Assembly: GCF_014205635.1 (NCBI RefSeq)
Contig: NZ_JACIIV010000017.1
Coordinates: 29,988-93,987 of the forward strand
Direction: 5' to 3'
Origin: Polymorphobacter multimanifer
Lineage (GTDB): Bacteria; Pseudomonadota; Alphaproteobacteria; Sphingomonadales; Sphingomonadaceae
DNA length: 64,000 nt
The first letter of the stretch is position 1. Each line of letters starts with the position of its first letter. The notes beneath the pieces are model-generated. The model had not been told where the DNA came from. It was given only the letters and a program-made list of their open reading frames with translations, and did not search any database. Below, piece by piece: positions 9,555-18,474 of this stretch. Position numbers and translations under genes: made by a program.

Positions 9555-10967
9555 TCATTTGCCGAGATCGCGGAGCAAGGTGTCCCAGAAGACCAGCTCC
9601 TTGTCGAACGACTTGAGCAGGAGGCGCTCGTTGGCGCCGTGGGCGCGCGCATCGAGGACGCGGACCATGGCGAGGCTGCCGGCGCCATAGGTGGGGATGC
9701 CCTGGCTGCGGAATTCGCGGCCATCGGTGCCGCCCGAGGACATCGATGGCTCGACGGGGGCGCCGGGATAATTGGCGTGGACGGCGCGGCGGATGGCGGC
9801 GAAAAGCGGTGGATTGACGGGCGAGACCGGGCTGGCGGTGCCGGCATTGTCGAGCGTTACCCTGGCGCCGGTCTTCTGGACGGCATCCTGCAGCGACGCC
9901 TGCACCGATTCGATGCTGGTGCCGGGGAGGATGCGGCAGTTGACGGTGATTTCGGCGGTCTGCGGCAGCGCGTTGGGGGCGTTGCCGGCCTTGAGCATGG
10001 TGGGCACGCAGGTGGTCCACATCAGCGCGCTTTCGGGGTTGCGCTCGGCGATGCCGCGCGCCGCGGTGTCCTGCGGGTTGGCGAGCAGGGCCTTGAGCGC
10101 GGTGCCGAATGCGCCGGGGCTGCGCGCGGCAAGGCTTTCCACCATCGGGCGGGTGATCTCGTTGAAGGCGGCGGGAAAGCGCAGCGTGCGCACCGCCTGG
10201 ATGGCTTCGGCGGCATCGAAGATGGCGTTGTCGGGGCGCGGGGCCGAGCTGTGGCCGCCGGGATTGCTGGTGGTGAGGAGGAAGGTGGCGAAGGTCTTTT
10301 CTGCCGACTGGATGGAAAAGACCGGGTTGGAGCCATCGGCCTCCATCTCGGCGCCGCCGGCATCGGAATTGAGCGCGAACTCGGCGCTGGCGACGAGCGG
10401 ATGCTTCACCAGTGCCTTGGTGGTCTGCATGCCCGTTTCTTCGTCGCCGGAGAAGACGAGGAGGAAATCGCGCGACGGCACCCAGTTCTCGCGCTTGAGG
10501 CGGATGAAGGTGGCGAGCAGCGCCGAGACGCCGGCCTTGTTGTCCGAAGCGCCGCGCGCATAAAGATAGCCGTCCTTCTCGACCGGCTTGAAGGGATCGG
10601 TATCCCAGCTGCCGGGGACGGCGCCGACGACATCCATATGGCCGAGCAGGGCGACGGGCTTGGCCTTGCCGCGCCCGGCGAGGCGGACGATGAGGCCGGC
10701 GGTGGGCTCGGTATCGACGGTGACGGGCACGGTGATGATGTCGGCATCGGTGAAGCCGGCGGCCTTGAGGCGGCGGGTGACGGTGGCGATGAGGGCGGGC
10801 ACATGGCCGGCGCCCTTGACGGTGGGGATGGCGACAAGCTCGGAGACGATTTCGCGCGCCATGGCGCGGTCGGCATCGGTGACGGGGGCTGCGTGCGCCG
10901 GCAGCGCGATTGCGCCCGCAAGGGCTCCTGACGCGGCAATGGCCGCCAGCCTTGCGAAACCGATCAT
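9555..10967 (-). CDS. Exported M20-family metallopeptidase
   Basis: ATG 10967, with GGAG upstream, gives 470 residues with a signal peptide ending near HA-AP. M20 zinc motifs are GHMDVVG, GASDNKAG (bridging Asp) and GDEETG (catalytic Glu), with a dimerisation domain between. The family includes carboxypeptidases, aminoacylases and dipeptidases. Its place between a TonB receptor and two M24 peptidases suggests it releases amino acids from a short or N-blocked peptide. The stop is 19 bases before the Tat-M24 start. A strong hairpin separates it from the receptor gene. Confidence 0.88.
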   Translation of the reverse strand: MIGFARLAAIAASGALAGAIALPAHAAPVTDADRAMAREIVSELVAIPTVKGAGHVPALIATVTRRLKAAGFTDADIITVPVTVDTEPTAGLIVRLAGRGKAKPVALLGHMDVVGAVPGSWDTDPFKPVEKDGYLYARGASDNKAGVSALLATFIRLKRENWVPSRDFLLVFSGDEETGMQTTKALVKHPLVASAEFALNSDAGGAEMEADGSNPVFSIQSAEKTFATFLLTTSNPGGHSSAPRPDNAIFDAAEAIQAVRTLRFPAAFNEITRPMVESLAARSPGAFGTALKALLANPQDTAARGIAERNPESALMWTTCVPTMLKAGNAPNALPQTAEITVNCRILPGTSIESVQASLQDAVQKTGARVTLDNAGTASPVSPVNPPLFAAIRRAVHANYPGAPVEPSMSSGGTDGREFRSQGIPTYGAGSLAMVRVLDARAHGANERLLLKSFDKELVFWDTLLRDLGK

Positions 10968-10992
10968 GGCATTCTCCAGTATCAAGTCAGGT

Positions 10993-11023
10993 CCCTCCGT
11001 CCGGCTGCGTGCCGGACGGAGGG
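10993..11023 (-). terminator. Perfect 13-bp hairpin between TonB receptor and M20 gene
   Basis: CCCTCCGTCCGGC at 10993-11005 pairs exactly with its complement at 11011-11023 around a 5-base loop. It begins 9 bases after the receptor stop and ends 26 bases before the peptidase start. No U-run follows, so it could be a partial terminator or a 3' stabiliser that sets receptor mRNA levels above those of the downstream peptidases. Confidence 0.6.
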
Positions 11024-11031
11024 ATGCAATT

Positions 11032-14000
11032 CTAGAAGTCGACCGAGGCGTTGAGGAAGAGGTAGCGCCCGGTGGCATCGTAGAATTGCGGATAGGTGTT
11101 GCCGTTGCCGCCGTCCTCGATTGCCGCACTGGTGGTGAGCGGCGGCTGGCGGTCGAACAGGTTGTTGACGCCGAGGCGGAAGACGAAGCCTTCGCGCACG
11201 CGATACGCCGCCGACAGGTCGAAGTAGTTGCGCGAGCCCAGCGTGCGGATGATCTCCGGCGCGTTGCCGGCGAGCACCGGCTGGGTGCTGGTCGACGAGA
11301 TGGCCACCGACGACACATGGCGCCAGATGAGCGACAGGTCGAAGTTGAAGTTCGATTGCCATGTCGTCATGAAGCGGTGGCGCCACTCGGGCCGGGGCCG
11401 GCCGCACAGGCCGCCGTAAAGACCCTTGCACTCGTAGATGTCGGATTCGGGCGAGTTTGGCAGCGGGATCGTCTCGAAGCTGCCGAGGTAGGTGCCCTGC
11501 AGGTTGAACGCGAGGCCGCCGGCGTTTTCGCCGAGCATGCCGGCGAGGCTGGTGCGGTAATCGACGGCGAGATCGATGCCCGTGGTGCGCAGCGAGCCGG
11601 TGTTGACGTTGAAGCGGCGGAAGAAGCCCGCCTCGCCCTGGAACAGCGAGCCCGACCCCGGATTGCGCTGGATGAGGTTGCAGAAGAATGGATCGCCGTT
11701 GTTGATGCAGTTTGCCAGCGACAGATTGGGGTTGACGCTGCCGACAAGGTCTTTGACCTTGATGTCGAAGTAATCGATCGAGACGGTGAGTGCTGGCAGG
11801 AACGACGGCCGCAGCACGGCGCCGACCGAGATGGTGTCGGCGGTTTCGGGATTGAGATCGGGGTTGCCGCCGATCAGCGAATTGAACTGCCCGGCCGGGT
11901 TGTCGACGATGTTGCCATATTGTGCCGCGGTGACGCCGGTGTTGGCGCATTGCGCGGCGCTGGCGAACGGAGTGGCGCCGGAGCAGGGATCGAACGAGCC
12001 ATTGGCATTCTGCGTCAGCTCGACTTCGAACAGCGACTGGCCCGAGAACAGCTCGATGACGTTGGGGGCGCGGACGGCGCGCTGGAAGCTGCCGCGCAGC
12101 CGGACATCGGAAACCGGAGCCCAGGTGGCGCCGAGCTTCCAGGCGTTGGCGGTGAAGCCGGTATCATAGTCCGAATAGCGATAGGCGCCCTCGACGCTGA
12201 GCAGCTCCATGAACGGCGCGTTCTCGACGAGCGGCACATTGACTTCGATGAAGGCTTCCTTGGCCACGGTCTGCCCCGAGATGGGCAGCTCGGGGCTGGC
12301 AGAGGCGCGGTAGATCTCGTCGGGCACATAGTCGACGGTGTTCTTGCGATATTCACCACCGAAGGCGATGCCGACGCCGGTTTCGGCAAACGGCGAAGTG
12401 ATGCCATAATCGCCGAGGTTGCCGTCGATCGACAGCACGATGTTGGTCAGGCTCGTGTCACCGGTGATGCTCTTGAACTCGGCGATGTAATCGACCGATT
12501 CCTGGCTTGCGGCGGCGCCGAAATAATCGAGCGGCGCGCAGTTGGGGTCGTTGTTGTCGGGGTTGTTGTCGGCGTTGATCTTGCAGACCGTCTGCCCGAA
12601 AGTGGAGGACCCTGCGCGACCGTCGCGAACGGCATAGAAGGCGTTGGCGGTGCGGGGACGGTTCGCATCGCCCGAGAAGCGGCTGCGATAGCCGACGTTG
12701 GAATATTGGCCATAGAGATCGTAGCGGAACGACCCGACCAGATCACCGCGCGCGCCGACGACGATGCGGTAGGTGGTGTGGCGGATATCGTCCTGCCGGT
12801 TGCCGCCCTCGACATTGCGGCGCGCGACGAGCACGCCCTGGGCGATGCCCTGGGGCGCCACGTAATTGCCGCTGGCATCATAGGTGCTGCCCAGCGACAG
12901 GCCGTTGGATGTGCACAGGAATTGCGCCTGCTGCGCCGACAGGAAGGGGTTATCGCAGTTGATGCCGCTGATGCCCGACGAATTGACGAGGATGCCGCCA
13001 TTGTTGTTGCCCGGCGCGATCTGGGCGACCGAGCGGTCGTCCATGAAATGCCCCTCCATGTAAAGGGTCAGGTGGCGGTTGAAATCATAATGCGCCACGG
13101 TGCCGAGCATGTAGCGCTCGTCGGGGCGCTGGTAATAGTTGAAGGGCGCGAAATTGTAGCTGGCGGTGCCCGGCACGAACTGGCTTTCGGACACGCGGAA
13201 CGACGTGGGCAGCCCGGGAAGCCGTGCGGCATTGGTGAGGTTGGCGGGCGCGTTGTTCGCCGAGCCCGAGCAGGTGAAGGCGTTGCCGCCCGGGCCGGTC
13301 GCGCCGAGGGCGCAGGCCGAATAGTCATAGTCCTTCTGCAGGATCGGGTTGACCTTGCGGTAGGAGGCATAGGCGGTGACGTTGCCGCGGCCTTCGGCGA
13401 AGTTGGTGCCGAGCACGGCGGAATAATCCTGCGCGAAGCCGTTCCAAACCGAATCGTCGGCAAGCCGGTACTGGCCGGGGAAACGCTGGTCGAACGAGCT
13501 GACGAGATCGCGCAGGCCGTCATTGTTGTTGTTGTGCTGGAAGGCGGAGACATTGCCCATCAGCCGGACGCCCTGGAAATTCTCCATGAGGCGGAAGTTG
13601 ACGACGCCGGCGATGGCATCGGAGCCATAGGTGGCCGAGGCGCCGCCGGTGAGCACATCGACCGACTCGATGAGCGCAGCCGGCACCTGGTTGACGTCCG
13701 ACGGGATGTTCTTGGGGCTGCCATAGGCAAGCCGCCGGCCGTTGACGAGGACGAGGGTGCGCGATGGCGACAGGCCGCGAAGATCGACCTGGGCGGTGCC
13801 GGTGGCCTCGTTCGAGTTGTTGGCGCCTTGGGCTGCGAAGACGTTGGGAAGCTGGTTGAGCAGATCCTCGGTGCGCACCGTGCCGCGCTGGGCGAATTCG
13901 GCGGCGGTGACCTGGATGATCGGACTGACGCTCTGCAGATTGGGGCTGCGGATGCGACTGCCGGTGATGACGATTTCATCGGCATCAGCGGGGGCAGGAG

Positions 14001-14124
14001 CTGCGGCGGCGGCGGGAGCGCCGGCCGGCTGGGCTGCCGGCACATCCTGCGCGCTGGCCATAGCATGGCCGCCGAGTGCGGCAAGGATTGTCGTCGTCAT
14101 CAGTATCGGCCGGACCCGGACCAT
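11032..14124 (-). CDS. TonB-dependent outer-membrane receptor
   Basis: A 1030-residue outer-membrane transporter. The signal peptide ends near ASA-QD, followed by an Ala/Pro-rich linker, a TonB box (EIVITG, residues 50-55), a plug domain (LNQLPNVFA ... LVNGRRL ... SVDVLTGGASATYG) and a ~850-residue barrel ending in Phe (NASVDF). ATG 14124 has a GGGAGAA ribosome-binding site. Receptors of this length and style in sphingomonad-like bacteria import peptides, oligosaccharides or siderophores. The flanking exported peptidases favour peptides or a peptide-ester conjugate. Confidence 0.93.
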   Translation of the reverse strand: MVRVRPILMTTTILAALGGHAMASAQDVPAAQPAGAPAAAAAPAPADADEIVITGSRIRSPNLQSVSPIIQVTAAEFAQRGTVRTEDLLNQLPNVFAAQGANNSNEATGTAQVDLRGLSPSRTLVLVNGRRLAYGSPKNIPSDVNQVPAALIESVDVLTGGASATYGSDAIAGVVNFRLMENFQGVRLMGNVSAFQHNNNNDGLRDLVSSFDQRFPGQYRLADDSVWNGFAQDYSAVLGTNFAEGRGNVTAYASYRKVNPILQKDYDYSACALGATGPGGNAFTCSGSANNAPANLTNAARLPGLPTSFRVSESQFVPGTASYNFAPFNYYQRPDERYMLGTVAHYDFNRHLTLYMEGHFMDDRSVAQIAPGNNNGGILVNSSGISGINCDNPFLSAQQAQFLCTSNGLSLGSTYDASGNYVAPQGIAQGVLVARRNVEGGNRQDDIRHTTYRIVVGARGDLVGSFRYDLYGQYSNVGYRSRFSGDANRPRTANAFYAVRDGRAGSSTFGQTVCKINADNNPDNNDPNCAPLDYFGAAASQESVDYIAEFKSITGDTSLTNIVLSIDGNLGDYGITSPFAETGVGIAFGGEYRKNTVDYVPDEIYRASASPELPISGQTVAKEAFIEVNVPLVENAPFMELLSVEGAYRYSDYDTGFTANAWKLGATWAPVSDVRLRGSFQRAVRAPNVIELFSGQSLFEVELTQNANGSFDPCSGATPFASAAQCANTGVTAAQYGNIVDNPAGQFNSLIGGNPDLNPETADTISVGAVLRPSFLPALTVSIDYFDIKVKDLVGSVNPNLSLANCINNGDPFFCNLIQRNPGSGSLFQGEAGFFRRFNVNTGSLRTTGIDLAVDYRTSLAGMLGENAGGLAFNLQGTYLGSFETIPLPNSPESDIYECKGLYGGLCGRPRPEWRHRFMTTWQSNFNFDLSLIWRHVSSVAISSTSTQPVLAGNAPEIIRTLGSRNYFDLSAAYRVREGFVFRLGVNNLFDRQPPLTTSAAIEDGGNGNTYPQFYDATGRYLFLNASVDF

Positions 14125-14162
14125 CGCAATTCTCCCTGTTGTGTTGATAAAGGTTGAGTGTT

Positions 14163-14183
14163 CCCCGCAGCGCGTCTGCGGGG
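14163..14183. terminator. Perfect 8-bp hairpin upstream of receptor gene
   Basis: CCCCGCAG (14163-14170) and CTGCGGGG (14176-14183) enclose CGCGT. It lies between the esterase stop and the receptor start, next to the 13-base tandem repeats. It could end part of the esterase transcript or sit in the receptor leader. Confidence 0.4.
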
Positions 14184-14194
14184 GCTTCTGATTT

Positions 14195-14250
14195 GGCCCT
14201 GTGACTGGGCCGCGTGGCTGGGCCCTGTGACTGGGCCCTGTAACTGGGCC
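14195..14250. repeat. Tandem 13-base repeat, just over four units
   Basis: The units are GGCCCTGTGACTG, GGCCGCGTGGCTG, GGCCCTGTGACTG and GGCCCTGTAACTG, followed by a partial GGCCTCAG that enters the esterase stop codon. Copies one and three are identical. This is a minisatellite in the 126-base gap between the esterase and TonB-receptor genes, so copy number could vary by slippage. Confidence 0.85.
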
Positions 14251-15984
14251 TCAGTATTTCCAGCTGGTCAGATCGGCGCCCGGCGGTGCGGCTTTCTTGA
14301 TCCGGTCGAGGATCTTGGGGATGTACATGCTGTTGTAGCGCAGCCGCGAAATGGCGTTGGGCTGGGTGGGATCGCCGTTCCAGCAATGCTCGGCGCGGTC
14401 GCCGTACTTGACCTCGCCCTGATAGGGCGGGTCTGCCTTTTCGAGGAACGCTTCGGTCATGTAGACGGCGTTGTTGAGGTAGTAATTGTCCATGTCGCCG
14501 ACATAGATGTGGAGCTTGCCCTGCAGGTCGGGGCCGATCTTCTTCCAGTCGCGCTCGAGGATGTGGCGAAGGTCGTAGTTTTCGCGCCAGTGCGCTGCCA
14601 CCGCCGGATCGATGACGCCGGTGCGCTTGTCGAAGATGCGCTTGGGATAGCCGTCTTCCCCCATCGGCGAATAGACCGCTTCCCAGATGTCCCACTGGCC
14701 GCCCGAGCGGGTCTTTTCGCCGAGCACCAGCTCCAGCCGGTTCTCATGCTCGGCAAGATAGGGAACATGGCCGAGATAGTTGCGCTTGCCGGGCTTGGGG
14801 ACGCGGCCGAACGGCCCCTCGCGCCAATAGGCGTTCTTGTCCTCGTAGATGTTGGTGACCATGTAATGACGGAAATCGATGGGATCGGGGCAGGCGATGA
14901 AGGCGCCGTTATATTCCTTGGGATAGAAGATCTGGACGGCGGCCGCCTCCCAGCCGCCGGTCGATCCGCCGTAGAGGTAGCGCGCCCAGCCTTGCCCGAG
15001 GCCGCGGAACTGCTTTTCGAGTGCCGGAATGAACTCATGGGTGATGGCATCGCCATAGGGGCCGATGTTGGCCGAGTTCACCGCATAGCTGTCGTCGTAA
15101 TAGGGGTTGGAATGGTCGATCTCGACGATCAGCATCCGCGGGAAATCGTCGGAGATCCACTTCTTGTAGAAGTCATGGGCTTCCTGCTGCTCGATGCGGT
15201 TGTAGCAGGGCTCGCCGAAGCGGGCTGCAGGAACGCATTTGAGGTCGGCTTCGGGCGGAGTGGTGCGGAAGCCGCCGAAATCATCGGGGAAATGGCCGTG
15301 AAAGATGGCCAGCGGATATTTGGCCTCGGGGTGCTTGTCGAAATCCTTGGGCACCAGAACATGGCCGGTGATGAAGGTGTCCCGGCCCCAGAACTTCGTC
15401 AGGCTCGGGCTCTTGAACTTGAAATGGCGGATGAATTCGCTGTCCTTCGCCGGTTCGATCGGCGGCAGCACGGTATCGAGGTTGAGACTGATGGTGCCGG
15501 ACTTGGCCGGATCATAGGCGAGCTTGACCGGCTTGCTGACGAGGTTGCCCGGCTCGTTGCGCCAGTTCTGCCCGGCGCCGCGCGCCGCCGGCAGCTTGAC
15601 CGTCTTGCCGTTGGCGAGGTTGTAGGTGTCGTATTTGTGAAGGACCGCCTGGACAAAATACTCGCCCTTGGGGACGCCCGAAAGGCTTTCGGCGGGGAAG
15701 CCGAGCATGGTCGAATCGATGGTGACGGCCTGGCCGCGCCGCAGCCCGTCGACGGTGATGCCGACCACCTGGGCCGCGTCGAAATCCGCCGCCACCTGGA
15801 AGCGGGGCTCGGTCTCGCCCTTGGGGGTGAGGATGAGCAGCACCCGGCCATCATATTGCGCGTCGGGCGCGCTGGCGGGCAGCGTGATGCGGAAGTTTTC
15901 GGCAGCGGCGGGCGCTGCGGGGATGGCGGCGAGCATCGCGGCCATGGCGCCGAGGCTGGTGAGCCCGCGGAGTGTTGCTGTCAT
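14251..15984 (-). CDS. Exported esterase-fold hydrolase (enterochelin esterase-like)
   Basis: ATG 15984 follows a GGGAGGGA ribosome-binding site and gives 577 residues with a signal peptide ending in PAAPAAA-EN. The N-terminal half is probably a beta-sandwich. The C-terminal half looks like an alpha/beta hydrolase of the putative esterase type, with nucleophile Ser in YGGSTGGWEA and an acidic residue and His further on. It would cut an ester, or possibly an amide, in a ligand taken up by the adjacent receptor. It starts one base after the M24 stop, so the two are co-translated. The substrate is unknown. Confidence 0.75.
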   Translation of the reverse strand: MTATLRGLTSLGAMAAMLAAIPAAPAAAENFRITLPASAPDAQYDGRVLLILTPKGETEPRFQVAADFDAAQVVGITVDGLRRGQAVTIDSTMLGFPAESLSGVPKGEYFVQAVLHKYDTYNLANGKTVKLPAARGAGQNWRNEPGNLVSKPVKLAYDPAKSGTISLNLDTVLPPIEPAKDSEFIRHFKFKSPSLTKFWGRDTFITGHVLVPKDFDKHPEAKYPLAIFHGHFPDDFGGFRTTPPEADLKCVPAARFGEPCYNRIEQQEAHDFYKKWISDDFPRMLIVEIDHSNPYYDDSYAVNSANIGPYGDAITHEFIPALEKQFRGLGQGWARYLYGGSTGGWEAAAVQIFYPKEYNGAFIACPDPIDFRHYMVTNIYEDKNAYWREGPFGRVPKPGKRNYLGHVPYLAEHENRLELVLGEKTRSGGQWDIWEAVYSPMGEDGYPKRIFDKRTGVIDPAVAAHWRENYDLRHILERDWKKIGPDLQGKLHIYVGDMDNYYLNNAVYMTEAFLEKADPPYQGEVKYGDRAEHCWNGDPTQPNAISRLRYNSMYIPKILDRIKKAAPPGADLTSWKY

Positions 15985-15985
15985 G

Positions 15986-17362
15986 TCATTTCCCTCCCTT
16001 GCCGATGAGCCACAGCTCGGTGCGGCGCTTGTCGATGTAGGTGACCTTGTTGCCGTCGAAAAAGGCGTCCTGCTCGGTCTTGAAGCCGATCCGCTGTCCG
16101 CCCCATTCCGGCACGGCGGCGGTGGCGCTGAGCTCGATCGACCAGGCGGTATTGGGGAAGACGCGGTGCTCACCGCGGGGATCGGGGTTCTGATTGTCCC
16201 AGAAGCCGATTGCGGTGCCGGCGCCATGGCCGTGGAAGCCGATCGGGTGCGAGTAGATGCTCGGGTCCAGCCCCTCGGCAAGCGCGCGTGCCCGCGCCCG
16301 CGCCAGAACGGCATTGCCGGTATCGCCGGCGCGGAAGCTGTCGGTCAGCGCATCCTGAAGGCGGTTGCTGGCGTTGAGGCCGGCGCGCAGCCCCGCCGGC
16401 GCCTCGGTTTCGCCGTCCCGCAGCACATAGGCGTTCTGCTGGGTATCGGTGTTGAACCGCAGATAGGTGATGCCGAAATCGGTCCAGATCAGGTCGCCCT
16501 TCTCGATGACGGTGTCGCCTGACAGCGCGCGCTCGGCGCCCTTGCGGCTGATGGCGACCGAGGGCTGGAACCAGGCGGTGAGGCCGAGGTCGGCGATCTT
16601 CTGGCGGTACCACCAGACGACGTCGCGCGTGGTGGTCTTGCCCGGGGTGATGACCGCGCTGGAAAGGCCCTCGGCGAGGATGGCGTGCGCCAGCCGCATC
16701 ACTTCGGGATAGATCGCCATCTCCGCCGGCGTGCGGGTTTCGAGCCAGCGCACGGCAAGCTGCTCGTCGCGGATGATGCGCGACCGCATTGCCGGCGTGA
16801 GCGCCGCCATCATGCCTTCATAGGCGCTCAGCGTCATGCCATCGGCAAAGGCGGTGAGCGGTGAGGAATTGATGGCGATGTGCGAGGGGTTGAGCTCGGC
16901 GATGATCTCGGCCAGCCGCGCCCATTGGTCGGGCTGCTTTTCAGGCTCCCATGACGGCGCGAACAGCCCGCCAAGGCCGTAGCGGCTGACGGTGAAGCGC
17001 TCGAGAGGCTTGCCGGGACCCGGATCGAAGAACACCAGGATCGTCCGCCGCCGCGCCAGCAGGCTTTCGGCATCGAGCATCGTGGCGACAACCGGCTCCT
17101 CGAAATTCTCGCGGGCGACGATCACCCACATGTCGACGCCGCGCTCGCGCATGATCGCCGGCACCACGGTATCGAGCCTGTCCGCGAGCAGCCGGTTCAC
17201 CACGGCTGCGCGTTCGCGCATCGGCAGCACCTTCGGATAGGCAGGACGCTCCTCGATCGCCGCCATCGCCGGAGACGCCAGCATCACCATGGCAACAAGG
17301 CCCAACGCTGCGCCGCGCAACAGGCCCTGCCGGCTTTTTCCCCCTGTTGGCCGGACCCTCAT
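15986..17362 (-). CDS. Exported M24-family peptidase, first gene of the operon
   Basis: ATG 17362 is favoured over a start seven codons upstream because a GGGGGAA site precedes it; the protein is 458 residues. The N-terminus is a signal peptide (LLRGAALGLVAMVMLASPAMA). Ligands follow the M24 pattern: TDFGITYLRFNTDTQ, HGHGAG, WSIELSA and TEQDAFF. It is a paralogue of the last peptidase of the operon (6924-8288). Acting in the periplasm, it would share substrates with the M20 and Tat-M24 enzymes. Confidence 0.86.
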   Translation of the reverse strand: MRVRPTGGKSRQGLLRGAALGLVAMVMLASPAMAAIEERPAYPKVLPMRERAAVVNRLLADRLDTVVPAIMRERGVDMWVIVARENFEEPVVATMLDAESLLARRRTILVFFDPGPGKPLERFTVSRYGLGGLFAPSWEPEKQPDQWARLAEIIAELNPSHIAINSSPLTAFADGMTLSAYEGMMAALTPAMRSRIIRDEQLAVRWLETRTPAEMAIYPEVMRLAHAILAEGLSSAVITPGKTTTRDVVWWYRQKIADLGLTAWFQPSVAISRKGAERALSGDTVIEKGDLIWTDFGITYLRFNTDTQQNAYVLRDGETEAPAGLRAGLNASNRLQDALTDSFRAGDTGNAVLARARARALAEGLDPSIYSHPIGFHGHGAGTAIGFWDNQNPDPRGEHRVFPNTAWSIELSATAAVPEWGGQRIGFKTEQDAFFDGNKVTYIDKRRTELWLIGKGGK

Positions 17363-17462
17363 CGAAATTCCCCCGAAATCCAAAGCACGGGGTGAGGTGT
17401 AACAATTATGTCAGGAGGGAAAAACACCGCTGTCTGCATCGCATCGTTGCGCTGGATGCGTT

Positions 17463-17483
17463 GTGTCGCTGGCGATGCGACAC
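17463..17483. terminator. Hairpin in the gap after mmsB
   Basis: GTGTCGC (17463-17469) pairs with GCGACAC (17477-17483) across a 7-base loop. It lies in the ~200-base gap between the mmsB stop (17565) and the first peptidase gene (17362). It could end the mmsA-mmsB transcript or be an operator-like element. The rest of the gap shows no convincing promoter. Confidence 0.4.
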
Positions 17484-17564
17484 CGGCAGTCGCTGCTCAC
17501 GCAATGATTTTACATGCGGAGCATGCGCTTTGCGATGGGCGAAGAAGGCGAGCGCTCAGGTCAG

Positions 17565-18461
17565 TCAGCCGGCGTTGTCCCAGCTGCCATCGAGAAGCTT
17601 GATGATCGCCGAGAAATCACGACTGCCGCCGCCGAGCCCCACGAACATCTGGTAGAGCGACTCGGCCTGGCTTGCCATCGGCACGCTACCGCCGGCCGCC
17701 GCCGCCGCCTCGACGGCCAGCTTGAGATCCTTGAGCATCAGCGCCGACGCGAAGCCGCCTTCATAGTTGCGATTGGCCGGCGAGGTCGGCACCGGTCCCG
17801 GCACCGGGCAATAGCTCGTCATCGACCAGCACTGGCCACTGGCTTTCGAGCTGATGTCGAAGAAGGTCTGCAGGTCGAGCCCGAGCTTCTCGGCCAGCAC
17901 AAAGGCCTCGGCGGTGGCGATCATCGAGGCGCCGAGCAGCATGTTGTTGCAGATCTTGGCAGCCTGGCCGGCACCGGCCTCGCCGGCGTGGATCACCACC
18001 TTGCCCATCGCCTGCAGCAACGGCTCGGCGCGGGCGAAGGCTTGCTGGCTGCCGCCGACCATGAAGGTGAGAGTGCCGGCATTGGCCGCGGCGATGCCGC
18101 CCGAGACGGGGGCATCGACCATCGCGAAGCCCTGTGCCGTGGCTCCGGTGGCGGTGTTGCGGGCGGTGCCCACGTCGATCGTCGAGCAATCGAGGAACAG
18201 CGTGCCGGGGGCGGCTGCGGAGAACACCGACTCGGCATAGACTGCAGCGACGTGCTTGCCGGCGGGCAGCATGGTGACGACGGCGTCCACATCCTGCGCC
18301 GCCTCGGCCGCCGATGTGGAGGGGGTGCAGCCGGCCTCGGTCGCGCGCGCCATGGCGTCGGCGGCGAGATCGAAAGCGGTGACCTGATGGCCGGCGCGGA
18401 CAAGATTGGCGGCCATGCCGCCGCCCATGTTGCCGAGGCCGATGAAAGCGATGCGTGCCAT
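17565..18461 (-). CDS. mmsB: 3-hydroxyisobutyrate dehydrogenase
   Basis: A 298-residue NAD-dependent enzyme of valine catabolism, oxidising 3-hydroxyisobutyrate to methylmalonate semialdehyde. Visible features are the N-terminal nucleotide-binding motif FIGLGNMGGGMA, the substrate loop DAPVSGG and the catalytic Lys in AAKICNNML. The product feeds MmsA, encoded 13 bases upstream. A strong GGAGGGGG site precedes ATG 18461. Confidence 0.94.
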   Translation of the reverse strand: MARIAFIGLGNMGGGMAANLVRAGHQVTAFDLAADAMARATEAGCTPSTSAAEAAQDVDAVVTMLPAGKHVAAVYAESVFSAAAPGTLFLDCSTIDVGTARNTATGATAQGFAMVDAPVSGGIAAANAGTLTFMVGGSQQAFARAEPLLQAMGKVVIHAGEAGAGQAAKICNNMLLGASMIATAEAFVLAEKLGLDLQTFFDISSKASGQCWSMTSYCPVPGPVPTSPANRNYEGGFASALMLKDLKLAVEAAAAAGGSVPMASQAESLYQMFVGLGGGSRDFSAIIKLLDGSWDNAG

Positions 18462-18474
18462 GCTTCCCCCTCCC

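Noticed and set aside
10588..14157. A 1189-codon open frame on the plus strand
   Set aside because: It lies opposite the TonB receptor and M20 genes, which have clear motifs; high GC creates long antisense frames.
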